64,000 nucleotides of DNA, from the NCBI RefSeq assembly GCF_033473495.1, contig NC_088941.1:1116001-1180000 (forward strand), in the 5' to 3' direction. The position numbers and the translations under genes were made by a program. Of the stretch, positions 1 through 10,251 are shown piece by piece. The DNA is from Cercospora beticola (taxonomy: Eukaryota; Ascomycota; Dothideomycetes; Mycosphaerellales; Mycosphaerellaceae). The notes beneath the pieces were generated by a model. It was given only the letters and a program-made list of their open reading frames with translations, made no database searches and had not been told where the DNA came from. Each line of letters starts with the position of its first letter. The first letter of the stretch is position 1.

Positions 1-627
1 GCCGAGATGGAGAAGCCGCAAGATTTCCCCAAGGCGCTGACCGTCCTTGCTGGTATTTCTGGTATCCTCTTCATTATTCCGCCAGCCATCGGCTTCCACT
101 ACCTCGGACAATACGCGACCGCGCCAGCTTTCGGATCCCTGGGCACAGATGTGTTCAAGAAGGGTTCCTTCGCATTTGTTATCGTTCCTACACTAATCAT
201 CGGTGTTATTTACGCGAACGTCACGGCCAAGTTCGCCTTTGGTCGCATCATGGGGACGTCTCGTCATGCGCACAGCAACACAATCGTCGGCTGGGGTACC
301 TGGGTGGCGGTCATGGTCGCCATCTGGGTCGTGGCATTCGTCTTCGCAGAGGTCATTCCTTCCATGGGAGACTTCCTGTCTCTACTTGGCGCGGCATTCG
401 ATTCCTTCTTCGGATTCATCTTCTTTGCGGTCGCGTACTGGCAGCTGTACAAGGGCAAGCTGTTCAGCACCCCTACTCGATCGGTCATGTCTGTCGTGCA
501 CGTTGTGGTCATGATTTGCGGCTTGTTCTTGCTCGGTCCGGGTCTTTATGCCGCGGTGAAGGCGATCATTGCTGATTATACGGGAGGAACAAAGCCAGCA
601 TTCAGCTGCGCTAATCTTTCGCTGTAG
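1..627 (+). CDS. Amino acid transporter, C-terminal part (5' truncated by window edge)
   Basis: The frame is open from the first base of the window and ends at a TAG at 625-627. The first Met (base 7) is therefore probably internal, because the preceding codons (Ala-Glu) are in frame. The start of the visible part, with EMEKPQDFPKAL followed by hydrophobic helices, matches the mid-region of fungal members of the amino acid/auxin permease family (Aa_trans, neutral amino acid permease-like). About five to six membrane segments are visible, separated by short loops, and the protein ends with a short polar tail. The expected role is proton-coupled amino acid uptake at the plasma membrane or vacuole. 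The substrate cannot be told from this fragment. The gene is convergent with the PDI-like gene, with about 225 bp between their stops. Confidence 0.8.
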   Translation, partial: AEMEKPQDFPKALTVLAGISGILFIIPPAIGFHYLGQYATAPAFGSLGTDVFKKGSFAFVIVPTLIIGVIYANVTAKFAFGRIMGTSRHAHSNTIVGWGTWVAVMVAIWVVAFVFAEVIPSMGDFLSLLGAAFDSFFGFIFFAVAYWQLYKGKLFSTPTRSVMSVVHVVVMICGLFLLGPGLYAAVKAIIADYTGGTKPAFSCANLSL

Positions 628-852
628 GAGCAAAATTCTGTAGTTTACGAAATGTCATGATGATGAATTGCTCAAACCTTGCGTTTCGCGATAGGCGCCT
701 TGTGGACGACGAGCAGAGTTTTCGAACATGTCGTGCCGGGTCCAAAGACAGTCCCTGAAGCACGGGGATTGTCGCCATGTGTGGTGCCCCAAGATCGGGC
801 AGTCGCAAACAATCGGCAGTGCAAAGAGCGTTCCGCCGGAATTACCACCACT

Positions 853-2295
853 TCACTTCACACACTCCTTGGCTTGCGCCTCCTTGGTCTGCCACAGAGG
901 CAGCAAGAGTTGTCGCCTGCCTTTGCTCCACCAAATCGAGTGAACTTTGTAGCCAACTGCCAGAACGCAGATCGCTTGAATCGTCCACGGCAAATTCCAC
1001 ACCATTCCTTTGATCCTCTTCCACCGCATCAGCACATTCCAGCGCATACTTCCTATTCTCCCATACTCATCAAAATTCTGGCGCCAAATATAGCGATACC
1101 AAGGCGGATCTCCATAATCTGCGCATCGCCATGACCAGCGACTGCAAGACTTGCTATTAGGATAAGGAGGAACGTAGTCCGCGGCGCGATCTAGTAACTT
1201 GACATTTACAATCTTGTAAGAGACGTTCGGGTCACCAGACGATCTTGCTTCAGGATCATGGAGTTGAATCTCCACATACTTCTGGTCCAGAGAGTCGAGA
1301 AGTATGTCATGGAAGGCGTTCTTTGGTTCGGATGCTCTAGCTCCGATAAGGTTCAAGTAGATTTTGGGATAGTAGTTATAGTAAATGATGTTTGGGTCAT
1401 CGCGATTGTTCGCCCAGAATTCGTAGTCGAGCTCGACATAGTTTGTGGAAGTCTCGTCTTCCTGCTCGGTGATGTTGGAGGTCAGAGGTACTTGAGGAGC
1501 AGAAATGAGGCGAGGTCGAGATGGATCGGGTACTCGGAGGGCTAGCAATTCGCCATTGAGAAGAAGATGCTTGCCATTATCCGACACGGAGAAGTTGAGG
1601 AGAAGTGAGCTTGAATAGCTCGAGTCTGCGGAGGATGAAAGAGGTATGGGAAGGCCGGGAACTGCGACCTTGACAAGAGCAGACAGAGAGTCTTCTGCGG
1701 TGAGAATGGCATTAGGAGCAGTGGAATCTGGTGGAAGGTCCAGAGGCGTATCATAAATTGCAGGTCTCTCCTTGTAAATCTCCGTATCCGCGGCAAATCG
1801 GCTAGACGAGGTTGGAAACGCGCCGTTGGTCATTGCAGAGATGATGCTGTGTCAGGTCAGCTAACATTCAATCAGGTGCACGATAGCGCTCTCGTACTCA
1901 TCAGATGATTTCCTCTGACCTTCATAAGGCTCAAATGATTTTGTGGTACCATGATAGAGTCGCAAGGTCGGGTACACCTTGATGTCGTGGCATAGATCGA
2001 CTTGTTCGAATAGCCTGGTTGTGCAGTCGACCTTGGCCAGGACAACATTGTGGTCCGCGAGAAACGCGGCAGCTATTTCATAGTGTGGCTCAAGGAGTTT
2101 GCAATGCCCACACCATGGTACGCCGACTGTGATCAGTCAGTGTATAGCTTTCTGTTGTATTGATGGATAGCACTTGCAATTTACAAGCACCGTGTCATGC
2201 TGCTCGATGAGTGGCGCGAACGTAGCTTGGGTTAGTCGATGGACTTCGGCTGAGACAAGAATCGGCAACGCGATCAGAAGTCGCTTCAAATGCAT
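853..2295 (-). CDS. PDI-like thioredoxin-domain protein with long membrane-anchored C-terminal region
   Basis: I assembled three exons: 2178-2295, 1898-2126 and 853-1846, giving 446 residues. The start has a signal peptide (MHLKRLLIALPILVSAE). A single thioredoxin domain follows (about residues 25-123) with active site PWCGHCK at 43-49 and the usual cis-Pro stretch KVYPTLRLY. The remaining roughly 320 residues match nothing I recognise. They contain a Cys/Trp-rich stretch and one hydrophobic helix near residues 397-422, followed by a basic tail, and there is no KDEL/HDEL signal. Intron 1 (2127-2177) starts with GC, not GT; GCAAGT is the consensus for GC-AG introns, and this is the only splice that restores the active-site frame. 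Intron 2 (1847-1897) is GT-AG with branch site GCTGAC; joining there gives GQRKSSDDIISAM, a normal end for a thioredoxin fold. The likely role is disulfide exchange in the ER membrane. Without intron 2 the thioredoxin part would stop at 1861-1863. Confidence 0.75.
2127..2177 (-). other. GC-AG intron of the PDI-like gene
   Basis: The intron is 51 bp, with donor GCAAGT and acceptor ATCACAG, and a CTGAC-type branch site just upstream of the acceptor. No nearby GT donor yields the thioredoxin active-site frame, so a GC donor is the simplest reading. Confidence 0.65.
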
Positions 2296-2612
2296 CTCAG
2301 TCTTCGGCAATCATTCCCAGTCCTTCAGGTCGCGTGAAAAACGCGAGCAAGAGCGCGTGCGCCATGTTTGTACGGTGGGGGGTGGCGATTGAATCCTTCG
2401 GCCAAGAATAGCACAATTGAATCGATCCGAAAAGTAAACATAATTACGAACTTAGCCAGAACGAAACTATTGTGTCGTTGCCCTCGTCACAATGCTACTG
2501 TGGTAGGATACAAGGCCCGGATATAGATAGGTGCTTGGGCCCAAAAAAATGAAGCTTCCCACAACGTGGGCAACCAGGTCGCCAAAGACGACGACGACGA
2601 GCAAAAGAAGTG
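2296..2612. other. Intergenic: PDI-like promoter and tRNA 3' flank
   Basis: No gene is seen. The stretch holds the presumed promoter of the PDI-like gene and the downstream flank of the tRNA-Tyr gene, including its T-run terminator. Confidence 0.5.
2603..2606 (-). terminator. RNA polymerase III terminator of tRNA-Tyr
   Basis: Read on the minus strand, four T residues lie seven bases downstream of the tRNA discriminator base. This is the usual Pol III stop signal. Confidence 0.7.
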
Positions 2613-2699
2613 TCTCCCGACGCGGGATCGAACCGCGGGCCTCAAGATGACAGGTTTGTCCATTACAGTCTTGCGCTCTTCCAGCTGAGCTATCGAGAG
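2613..2699 (-). tRNA. tRNA-Tyr (GTA) with 14-nt intron
   Basis: A full cloverleaf can be folded. The acceptor stem is CTCTCGA with TCGGGAG (one G-U pair) and discriminator A. The D arm is GCTC/GAGC, the anticodon stem is CAAGA/TCTTG with loop CTGTAA plus A, and the T stem is CGCGG/CCGCG around TTCGATC. The anticodon is GTA. A 14-nt intron (2649-2662) sits directly 3' of base 37, the canonical place for eukaryotic tRNA introns, and tRNA-Tyr genes of fungi commonly carry one. The C1-G72 pair is the known eukaryotic tyrosine identity element. The mature length is 73 nt before CCA addition. Confidence 0.95.
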
Positions 2700-3984
2700 T
2701 GACGATGTTTGAACATCGGATAGCGTGCTTTGATTGGCTACCATACATTAAATCTCAAACAATATGAAGACCCACAAAAGAGTCCCGACGATTTACCGGC
2801 TGCATGGGACGACGGCCGAGAAGCATAGTCGTGCGGGTCTTGTGCTCCGTTGAGTGTTGATGATTCCCTTACTGGCGCGTCTGGACGATGATGCTGCGGA
2901 CGGTGAACGCATCGGATGTCGACTCCGGAAATCTCATCTTGTGGCGACTGCGAATCCGCGTTCTTGAATGCTGGATGGTATTTGAACCGCCGTTGTTGAG
3001 ATGTGTTGAGGTGGGAGTTGTTGAAGTTCTTGAGGTGAATGCTGAGGGACTGGCAGGAACGCGTTGCTGACTAACCGGCCGATTCGGCATCCCGTCTGCC
3101 AGCTCTACAACCGTGTCACCTCCACATACACGTACACTCGACTTCTGATGACAATCTGCCGCGGGTGCAAGCATGCACAAGTCCTGACGACTACATGATG
3201 AATGTCGCGTTATCATGCCCACTACGGTCCGAGGCGCTCATGAGAGCGATCTACGCGAAGTCTTGCACCATCAGAGCGGCGCGTTCACTACGATAGTGGA
3301 CTCTTCAAGCTGGAATCGCGGACTTCACGGCCACGACAGCTTGACCCAATCTGGTGAATAGGAGTCGCGAAGGACTTCTCTCGCAGCATAGCGAGTTCAC
3401 GTGCGTCTTATCGCCCGACGAGCAGCTGGAAGATCAACGGCCCCGGAGCATCTGCATGCACTATATCACATTGCTTCGCCGGCTCAAAAGCGGCTGCAAA
3501 GTATGCATGAAAGATCAAGCCAGTCTGTACGCGTCCCGCCAGCGTTTTGGTGGAGAGAAAACATTCACCCGGCAGCAATACGGGTCCGATAGTCGACTCA
3601 CCTACACGATATGGGAAAGAGATCTACAAAGCAAGAAGAAATCGCCACTCCTAGAGGCTGGCGGACAGTATTGGCATCTTGGTATCCACAGCAATTTCTG
3701 GGGTAATCGCGGAGAAAAGACACGCCAATGCGCGTGGCAAGAACGTGCTTGGTTTGCAGCTTCTGCTTTAGAGCCTTGGTATAGGCGGGGTTGAGTCCTT
3801 CGTGGCAAGTTTGCCTTGCGAGCACGGCAGACCTGGCTTGAGGTCCCCATATGCACAGGTATCGAAGATCATCTTCGGCTGAGATGATAAGTATAAATGG
3901 TAGGTCACTGATCGCCTCCTCTGCGGGTTTGCGTTCCCTTTTCGTACTCTTCCTTTCTCGACTACTCTCAATATCATAGGCAGT
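2700..3984. other. Intergenic, 1.3 kb, no gene recognised
   Basis: Short open frames occur on both strands (for example 2869-3222 minus and 3354-3794 plus), but none has a recognisable domain, a plausible start context or protein-like composition throughout. The right end should hold the promoter and leader of the MFS gene that starts at 3985. Confidence 0.4.
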
Positions 3985-5717
3985 ATGGAGAAATCCAAGA
4001 ACGACGAGGTCGTCATGACCGAATATGTCCAAGACCCAGAGACCGGAGAAAAGCTTCACCCAGTCGCAAAACTCGACTACAGCGGTGCAGCGGCAAAGAC
4101 CGACCCGCGAGAGATCAAACTTGTGAGAAAGCTGGATCTTTGGATAATGCCCATGCTCTGGTTGATGTACTGGCTCAACTACCTCGATCGCAATGCCATC
4201 ACATTAGCGAAGCTCAACACCTTAGAGGAGGATACCAACATCACCAGCACGCAGTACCTGACGTGCGTCAGCATTCTATTCGTCGGGTACATTGTTGCGC
4301 AAGTGCCAAGCAATATGCTTATCACGAGAGTCCGCCCTTCATGGTATATGGCGGGTGCGATGGCCTTGTGGGCGATCGTCAGTGCTCTCACTGCGCTGGC
4401 GAATAGCTATACTTCGCTGTATGTTGGGCAAGTTGGGATCATTGGAGTCGATATTCAACTAACATGTGCACAGTCTCGTTACACGCTTCCTTCTCGGAAT
4501 TGTAAGCTGCAGAGACACCCGATACGACTACGATGTCCGCTGACGGATTGCAAACAGGTTGAGGCACCATTTTACCCAGGAGCAATTTGGTTGCTCGGTA
4601 TCTTTTACACAAGAAAAGAGATCGCAACAAGGATCTCCATCCTCTACTCAGCCAACATGTTCGCCATGTGCTCTGCTGGTCTCATTGCCATCGGAGTCTT
4701 CGATATGCATGGAATGGCCGGAGTTTCTGGCTGGCAATGGCTCTTCATGTACGCACGCAACCCAACACAGGATTCTCTTCAAGCAAACACTAACTCATCA
4801 CCCGCAGCATCCAAGGAGCCTTGACCTTCGTCGTCGCAGTCGCCTCCGCTTTCGTCTTGCCCAATCAGCCACTCGATACCTGGTGGCTCACAGAAGAAGA
4901 AAAGCAACTAGCACATAACCGCGTCACCCGCGACACAGTACACGCTTCTTCATCGACTGGAAGTATCCAAGGCCTGCTCGTTGCCATGAAAGATCCTCGC
5001 GTCTGGCTATTCGTTTTCATGCAGCATATGCACCTTGCCGCGAACGGATTCAAGAACTTCTTGCCTACTGTCGTAGAGACTTTGGGCTTCGAGGATCAGA
5101 AGGTTACGCTGTGAGTCTTCATAAAGTGCTAAATCATGATGGAAACAGTGCTGACCACATACGCAGCGCACTCGTAACACCACCATATTTCCTGGCCGGC
5201 GTAATCTCCATCTTCTGGGCTGCCAGTTCCGGCCGTTTCAATGAACGAACTTGGCATCTTACCATCGCCAAAGGCATCGCAGTCGTGGGCTTCATCATTG
5301 GAACCGTCACACTCAACACTGGAGCACGATACTTCTCCATGAGTAAGTTCTCCTTTCTCCTTCCTTCCCATTCAGCTTCCCAGATACTGACCTTCCGCTC
5401 CAGTCCTCTTCTGCATAGGAACCTACTGCGCCAACAGCATAATCTACGCCTGGACCGCTTCCACCTGCGGGCAGACTGTCGAGAAAAAGGCTTCAGCACT
5501 AGCTCTCGTCTCAACGATTTCCAACGTGGCTTTCGTATGGACGCCTTATTTGTGGCCTTCGAGCGATGCTCCGGCTTTCCGTCCAGCGATGATCTCAAGC
5601 GCGGGCTTCAGTATTGTCTGTGCTGGAAGCGCATGGGTGATGAAGTTCTGGTTAATGAGAATGAATCGCAAGATCAGAATGGATGGGGATGAGAGAGTGC
5701 TGAGGTACGCTTACTAG
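3985..5717 (+). CDS. MFS transporter, anion:cation symporter (allantoate permease-like) family
   Basis: Six exons are supported: 3985-4418, 4474-4501 (only 28 nt), 4558-4748, 4808-5110, 5167-5342 and 5404-5717, giving 481 residues. All introns are GT-AG, 55-60 bp. The joins restore textbook ACS-family text: WLNYLDRNAI in helix 1, then TRFLLGIVEAPFYPGAI across exons 1-3, then a repeated 6+6 helix pattern with a cytosolic loop around residue 240. Family members import organic anions such as allantoate, nicotinate, pantothenate or biotin precursors across the plasma membrane with protons. The substrate here is unknown. The gene is convergent with the CCT7 gene. A poly(A)-like AATAAA occurs at 5749-5754. 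The start Met is the first in frame after an upstream gap and precedes a hydrophilic N-terminus of about 50 residues. Confidence 0.88.
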
Positions 5718-6089
5718 AGATGAAGATAATGAATTAAAGAAGTAGAGCAATAAATGAATGAGGACAACGATTATTCTCCATGGTGGCTCCGCGCGATGAG
5801 CGTGTCTTTCAGCTGTATTTGATCTAGACTACTGTCGGCCATTGACGATTGTTCTTTGCAAGCGCATGCACCCCTGGCCATAGTTTATGCGGTGACTTCG
5901 ATGGTTACGCGGTCGTGCGAAGGGCCCATCTTTGGTGGCTGCTCTGTGCGAGCTGAGCACAACTCCTTGTTGCGCATTCATCGTCTACAGCTTTTGCCTG
6001 CATAGCATCATGCATTCACACATACATTCCGTGTCGACATCATGCTCTCTATTGCGTGTCACATCAGGAGCTGCTCATCGATGATTTCT
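5718..6089. other. Intergenic between convergent 3' ends
   Basis: The stretch holds the 3' flanks of the MFS gene (AATAAA at 5749-5754) and the CCT7 gene. No other feature is seen. Confidence 0.5.
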
Positions 6090-7869
6090 CTACCGTCTAG
6101 GCATGCCACGTCCTCTTCCTCTCATCGCTCTCTGTGCGGCGCCGGGAGGCAGCCCTCTCGTCGGTGCCTGCGGTTGCTGAGATTCCTGGTTCTTGATAGT
6201 TTCGTCCACACTCAAGATCAAGCAACTGGCTTCAATGGCAGCCTGAATAGCATTGATCTTGACCAATGCAGGCTCCCACACGAATGCTTCCAGATTGTCA
6301 CGGATGCCTTCGTTATCGAAGTCCACGCCTGCCCATGTGTTGCCCTTCCTGTGCTCAACACGTAGGCGGTTGAGGATGTCCGTCGCATCGAAACCGGCAT
6401 TATCGCACAGTTGCCGAGGAATGACCTCGAGTGCCTTTGCGAAGGATTTGATAATGCTTTGCTGCTTGTGCGGCACGTTCTTGTCCGCGAAGCTGTGTAG
6501 GTATGCTGAGATCTCCATCTCGCAGGCACCGCCACCCGCCACGATAGTCTGGTTCTTGATCGCACGCTTGACAATCATGATGGCGTCGTGCAAACTGCGC
6601 TCGACTTCTGCAATAAATTGCTCTGCGCCTCCACGGAGTACCAGTGTGCAAGTCTTGGCACCAGGGCAGCCCTCGAAGAAGTTGTAGCGTTCGCCTCCAA
6701 TTTGTCGCTCCTCGAATGTTTCGCAGGTTCCGAGATGGTGTGGCTGGATATCTGAACATGTTGATTGTACCGAAGCGCCAGTCGCTTGGCAGACACGCTC
6801 GAGGTCGTCGGATGATACGCGGCCAGCGCAGAAGACATCTCGATCAGCGAAGTATTGTGTTGCCAGATCTCCGATCGGGAGTTTTGAAAGGACAACCTTG
6901 GCGCCTGTGTTGTAAAGTGCCTCCATCTTGTCGTAAATGATCTTCCATTCTGCATCCACAATCGCCTGATATTCTGAGACCTGCTCCACACGGACTTCGG
7001 CATTGTCCTTTTCACTCTTCAACTCCAGTTCGACGTTCAAGCAGACTATCTTCGGGTCCTTGAAAGATTTGGGTTGTTGCTCGAAACCGGCGTATGAGAA
7101 GGTCTTCTTGAAAGCTACTCCGTTCACGAACAGCGAATCTTGGAGCGCACCGCCTGTGATCTTCTTCACGCCAATGAGCTTCTCGTTCAGATCATCCTGG
7201 TCCAGAGATAACACGGCATCCACAACCACTATCACCATGTCAGTATGTCCACTGCGCCGAATGTTCTGCCCGACACTCACTCTTGGTGAAAAATTGCTCG
7301 TTGCGGTAAATGAGTTTACTGCTCATCGCCGTCCTCGCCAGCTTTCGCAGTGTTTCACGCTGGTTGCCCTCTGTTGTGCTCACCGCAATCTCCTTGACCT
7401 TGTTCACAGCCATAGTGCCCGCTCTTCGCAGACCCTTGATGATGACCTGACTGCTGACGCCCTGCTCCACGTGCTCTTTGATTTCTTTCAAGATCTCACC
7501 AGCCAAAACCACCACTGAAGTGGTTCCGTCTCCCACTTCGGCATCCTGTGATCGCGCAATATCGGTGAGTACTCGTGCGGCTGGGTGGACGATATCGAGG
7601 AGTTTCATGACTGTTGCGCCGTCGTTCGTGATTGTCTGCTTGCCATTCTCGTCGACCAGCAACAGATCACCGCCATATGGACCCAATGTGCTCTTGATGG
7701 TCGACTGTACTGCCAGACATGCGTTGATGTTGGAGATAATCTGTCCTCGTCCTTGGGATTGGTCCGTTCCTGGAAACTGTCAGTCCTCTGTTGTACATTC
7801 TGCGCTTTCTGCCTGTGACATACCCTCTTTCAGGACGATGATGGTCGGCGTCTGCCCGCCGAAGGACAT
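6090..7869 (-). CDS. CCT7: T-complex protein 1 subunit eta (CCT7)
   Basis: Three exons (7824-7869, 7281-7769, 6090-7228) give 557 residues, the normal size for this subunit. The introns are 54 and 52 bp, GT-AG. The protein opens with [16 protein letters not shown], typical of the eta subunit. It carries the group II chaperonin ATP site ([34 protein letters not shown]) in the N-terminal equatorial domain, the apical domain in the middle, and the C-terminal equatorial stretch with [10 protein letters not shown] and [11 protein letters not shown]. It ends with a Gly/Arg tail. It is one of eight paralogous subunits of the cytosolic TRiC/CCT ring, which folds actin, tubulin and other clients. It diverges from the carboxylesterase gene. 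Confidence 0.96.
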
Positions 7870-8387
7870 TTTGGGCGATTCTCCTCAAGCGTACTCCCAA
7901 TGACAATCCGTATTCGTGCGTCTCGAAGGTGTCGTGGGTCTCGTGGGCGGATGGGTGGGACGGGCAACTGCGGCGATATGTTTCTTCGAGCTTCAGAAAA
8001 TCGCGGTCCTCGCGTCGAACAAGCTCCGCGAAATATGCTGCCTCAGGCACCAACGGCCCTTGACAACATCTTCCGCGACGCCCATCGCCGAGGAATCACT
8101 CAGTTCCCATTCACATGCATCTCCTCATGCGTCCACTCCCGGCCATCGACCTAGCGAAGATCTGACTCTTCACCGGCAGCAACTATGCGATCCGGCGTAT
8201 TTGCCCTGCCAACAGGTTCAGCCATGCTCGTCCTGCAATTGACGTCAGATAGGCCAAGATGATCGCCGTAGAGCAGAATCCGCCTGTTGTGTGACTGCAG
8301 CTCTATTCTGCCGCCATGAAAGGTAGTATATTAGCCTGGTACCTATCGCTGAAGCTGAGGCTTCTCCTTGACGCTCTCACCAATATC
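7870..8387. promoter_or_regulatory. Divergent promoter region, CCT7 / carboxylesterase
   Basis: This is 518 bp between two start codons facing apart. No gene is seen. The stretch must hold both promoters and leaders, but I identified no specific element. Confidence 0.45.
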
Positions 8388-10120
8388 ATGCGAGCGTCTG
8401 CATTGCCCGTAGCCCTCCTGGGCACCACAGCCCTCGCCACAGAGCCCGTAGTCAAAGTTCTGAATGGCTCATATTCCGGCATATACCTTCCACAGTACCA
8501 ACAAGACATCTTTCTCGGCATACCATACGCCCAAGACACAGGAGGTCAGAATAGGTTCCTTGTACCTCAAACACTGAACGAAACATGGCAAGACGTTCGC
8601 CCGGCCACATCCTACAGCCATGCCTGTCCCAGCTACGATCCCAACGATGCCATCTACGGCATGAGTGAGAACTGCCTGAGCATCAATATCGTTCGCCCTC
8701 ATGGCATACCTGAAGATCAAAACTTACCAGTCATGCTCTGGATTCACGGAGGAAGTTATCAAGTCGGTACGACAGGACGTCCTGATTACAATCTCACCTT
8801 CATCGTGGAGAAGTCAATTCAGATCGGCAAACCAATTATTGGAGCTTCCATCAATTATCGAAAAGGCGGCTGGGGAAACCAGTACAGCATCGAAATTCAA
8901 GGCTCGGGAAACGCGAATCTCGCGCTTCGGGACATGCGCAAAGGCCTCAGCTGGATCTCTGAGAATATTGCCGCTTTTGGAGGCAACAAGGACTCTGTCA
9001 CGATATGGGGCGAGAGCTCTGGCTCCTTCGCTGTAGGTCAGCTCCTGCTCAGTTATGGTGGCAAGACCGATGGCCTATTCCATCGCTCGATACAAGAATC
9101 GGGTTCCGCTACAACTGCTTGGTATAATGGAACTGATTGGTATCAACCGATCTACAATGATCTCGTGGACAACACGAATTGCACTGATGCGCCTGATACA
9201 TTGGCTTGCTTGCGAACTTTGGAATACGATAAGATCTTTCCCTTTCTGAACAACTCCAATGTCGCAGGTCCTGGCTGGTATCCCACTGTGGATGGTGATG
9301 TGATTCCTAACTTCCCAACAATCTTGCTTGAGGAGGGGCGCTTTGCCCACGTTCCACACTTATACGGAAGCACTTCAGATGAAGGTACCGATAACGTGTA
9401 AGTCGCTGTTTCCTCTTTCCTAATCTCCGAGGACCGTCTGAGGGCAAAAATGTTGTGCGGCGATGGCAAACCGAGCTCCCACTAATCTCGACCAGTATTC
9501 CTGGCATCGACACAGACGAAGAACTCCGCTACCACCTCCTGTACAACACAGGCTTCCAATTTCCCAACTCCACAGTCTCCCGAATCCTAGACCTGTACCC
9601 AGACGATCCAACTCAAGGCGTGCCCATCAACACCGGCACCGAACGTTTCGCGGAGTACGGCCAACAATACAAACGCGCCGCCGCCATAATCGGCGACGTC
9701 TTCTATCACGCTCCTCGTTTGTCCGATGCCCAATACTATGCTCAGCACTCTCCCACCTACATTTACCGTTTCAATACCCGTCCCTGGCTCAAGAGCACCG
9801 GCACGTTGGCTCTACCGCATAAAGGCGTCCAGCACTTCAGCGAAGTGGCTTTCGTGTTCAATAATCCAGATTTCGTAGGCCCCTACCCGGAATATCAGGC
9901 GCTAAGTGAGCAGATCAGCGCGCAGTGGATCAATTTTGCGTGGTGTGGACATCCGAATGGAGAGGGGTTGCCGCATTGGCCATTGTATAATGAAAGTCAG
10001 GCGGGACAGAATTTGGTCTTGCAGAGTGAGTCTCAAGGCGGGAATTATGTGGAGGAAGATACATATCGGCTAGAAGGTCGGGAGTATTTGACAAAGTGGG
10101 CAAGGAGAAGACATGTGTGA
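8388..10120 (+). CDS. Secreted type-B carboxylesterase/lipase
   Basis: Two exons (8388-9397, 9496-10120) encode 544 residues. I chose the Met at 8388, not the in-frame Met at 8316, because it begins a good signal peptide (MRASALPVALLGTTALA). The alpha/beta-hydrolase carboxylesterase fold is clear: oxyanion HGG at 120-122, nucleophile Ser210 in GESSG, acid Glu332 in GSTSDEGTD, and His450 in GVQHFSEVAF. Several NxT/NxS sites suggest glycosylation. The intron is 98 bp, longer than most here. The enzyme should hydrolyse carboxylic esters outside the cell. The exact substrate (lipid, feruloyl ester, xenobiotic) is not readable. It is convergent with Ski3, 131 bp apart. Confidence 0.9.
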
Positions 10121-10251
10121 TGGGGATTTCTCTTCTTGCTTTTAAAGCAGTCTGTCATCTGCTTGATCAAAGGTTGATCATGAGACCAACATTGAGCTCA
10201 TCACTCGTATCAACCATTTCTACAAAACTTCTCATTTGTCCTCCTCGCCGT

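Noticed and set aside
3354..3794. 146-residue frame in the 2.7-4 kb intergene
   Set aside because: Arg/Cys/Gln-rich random-like composition with no domain and no splice or neighbour support.
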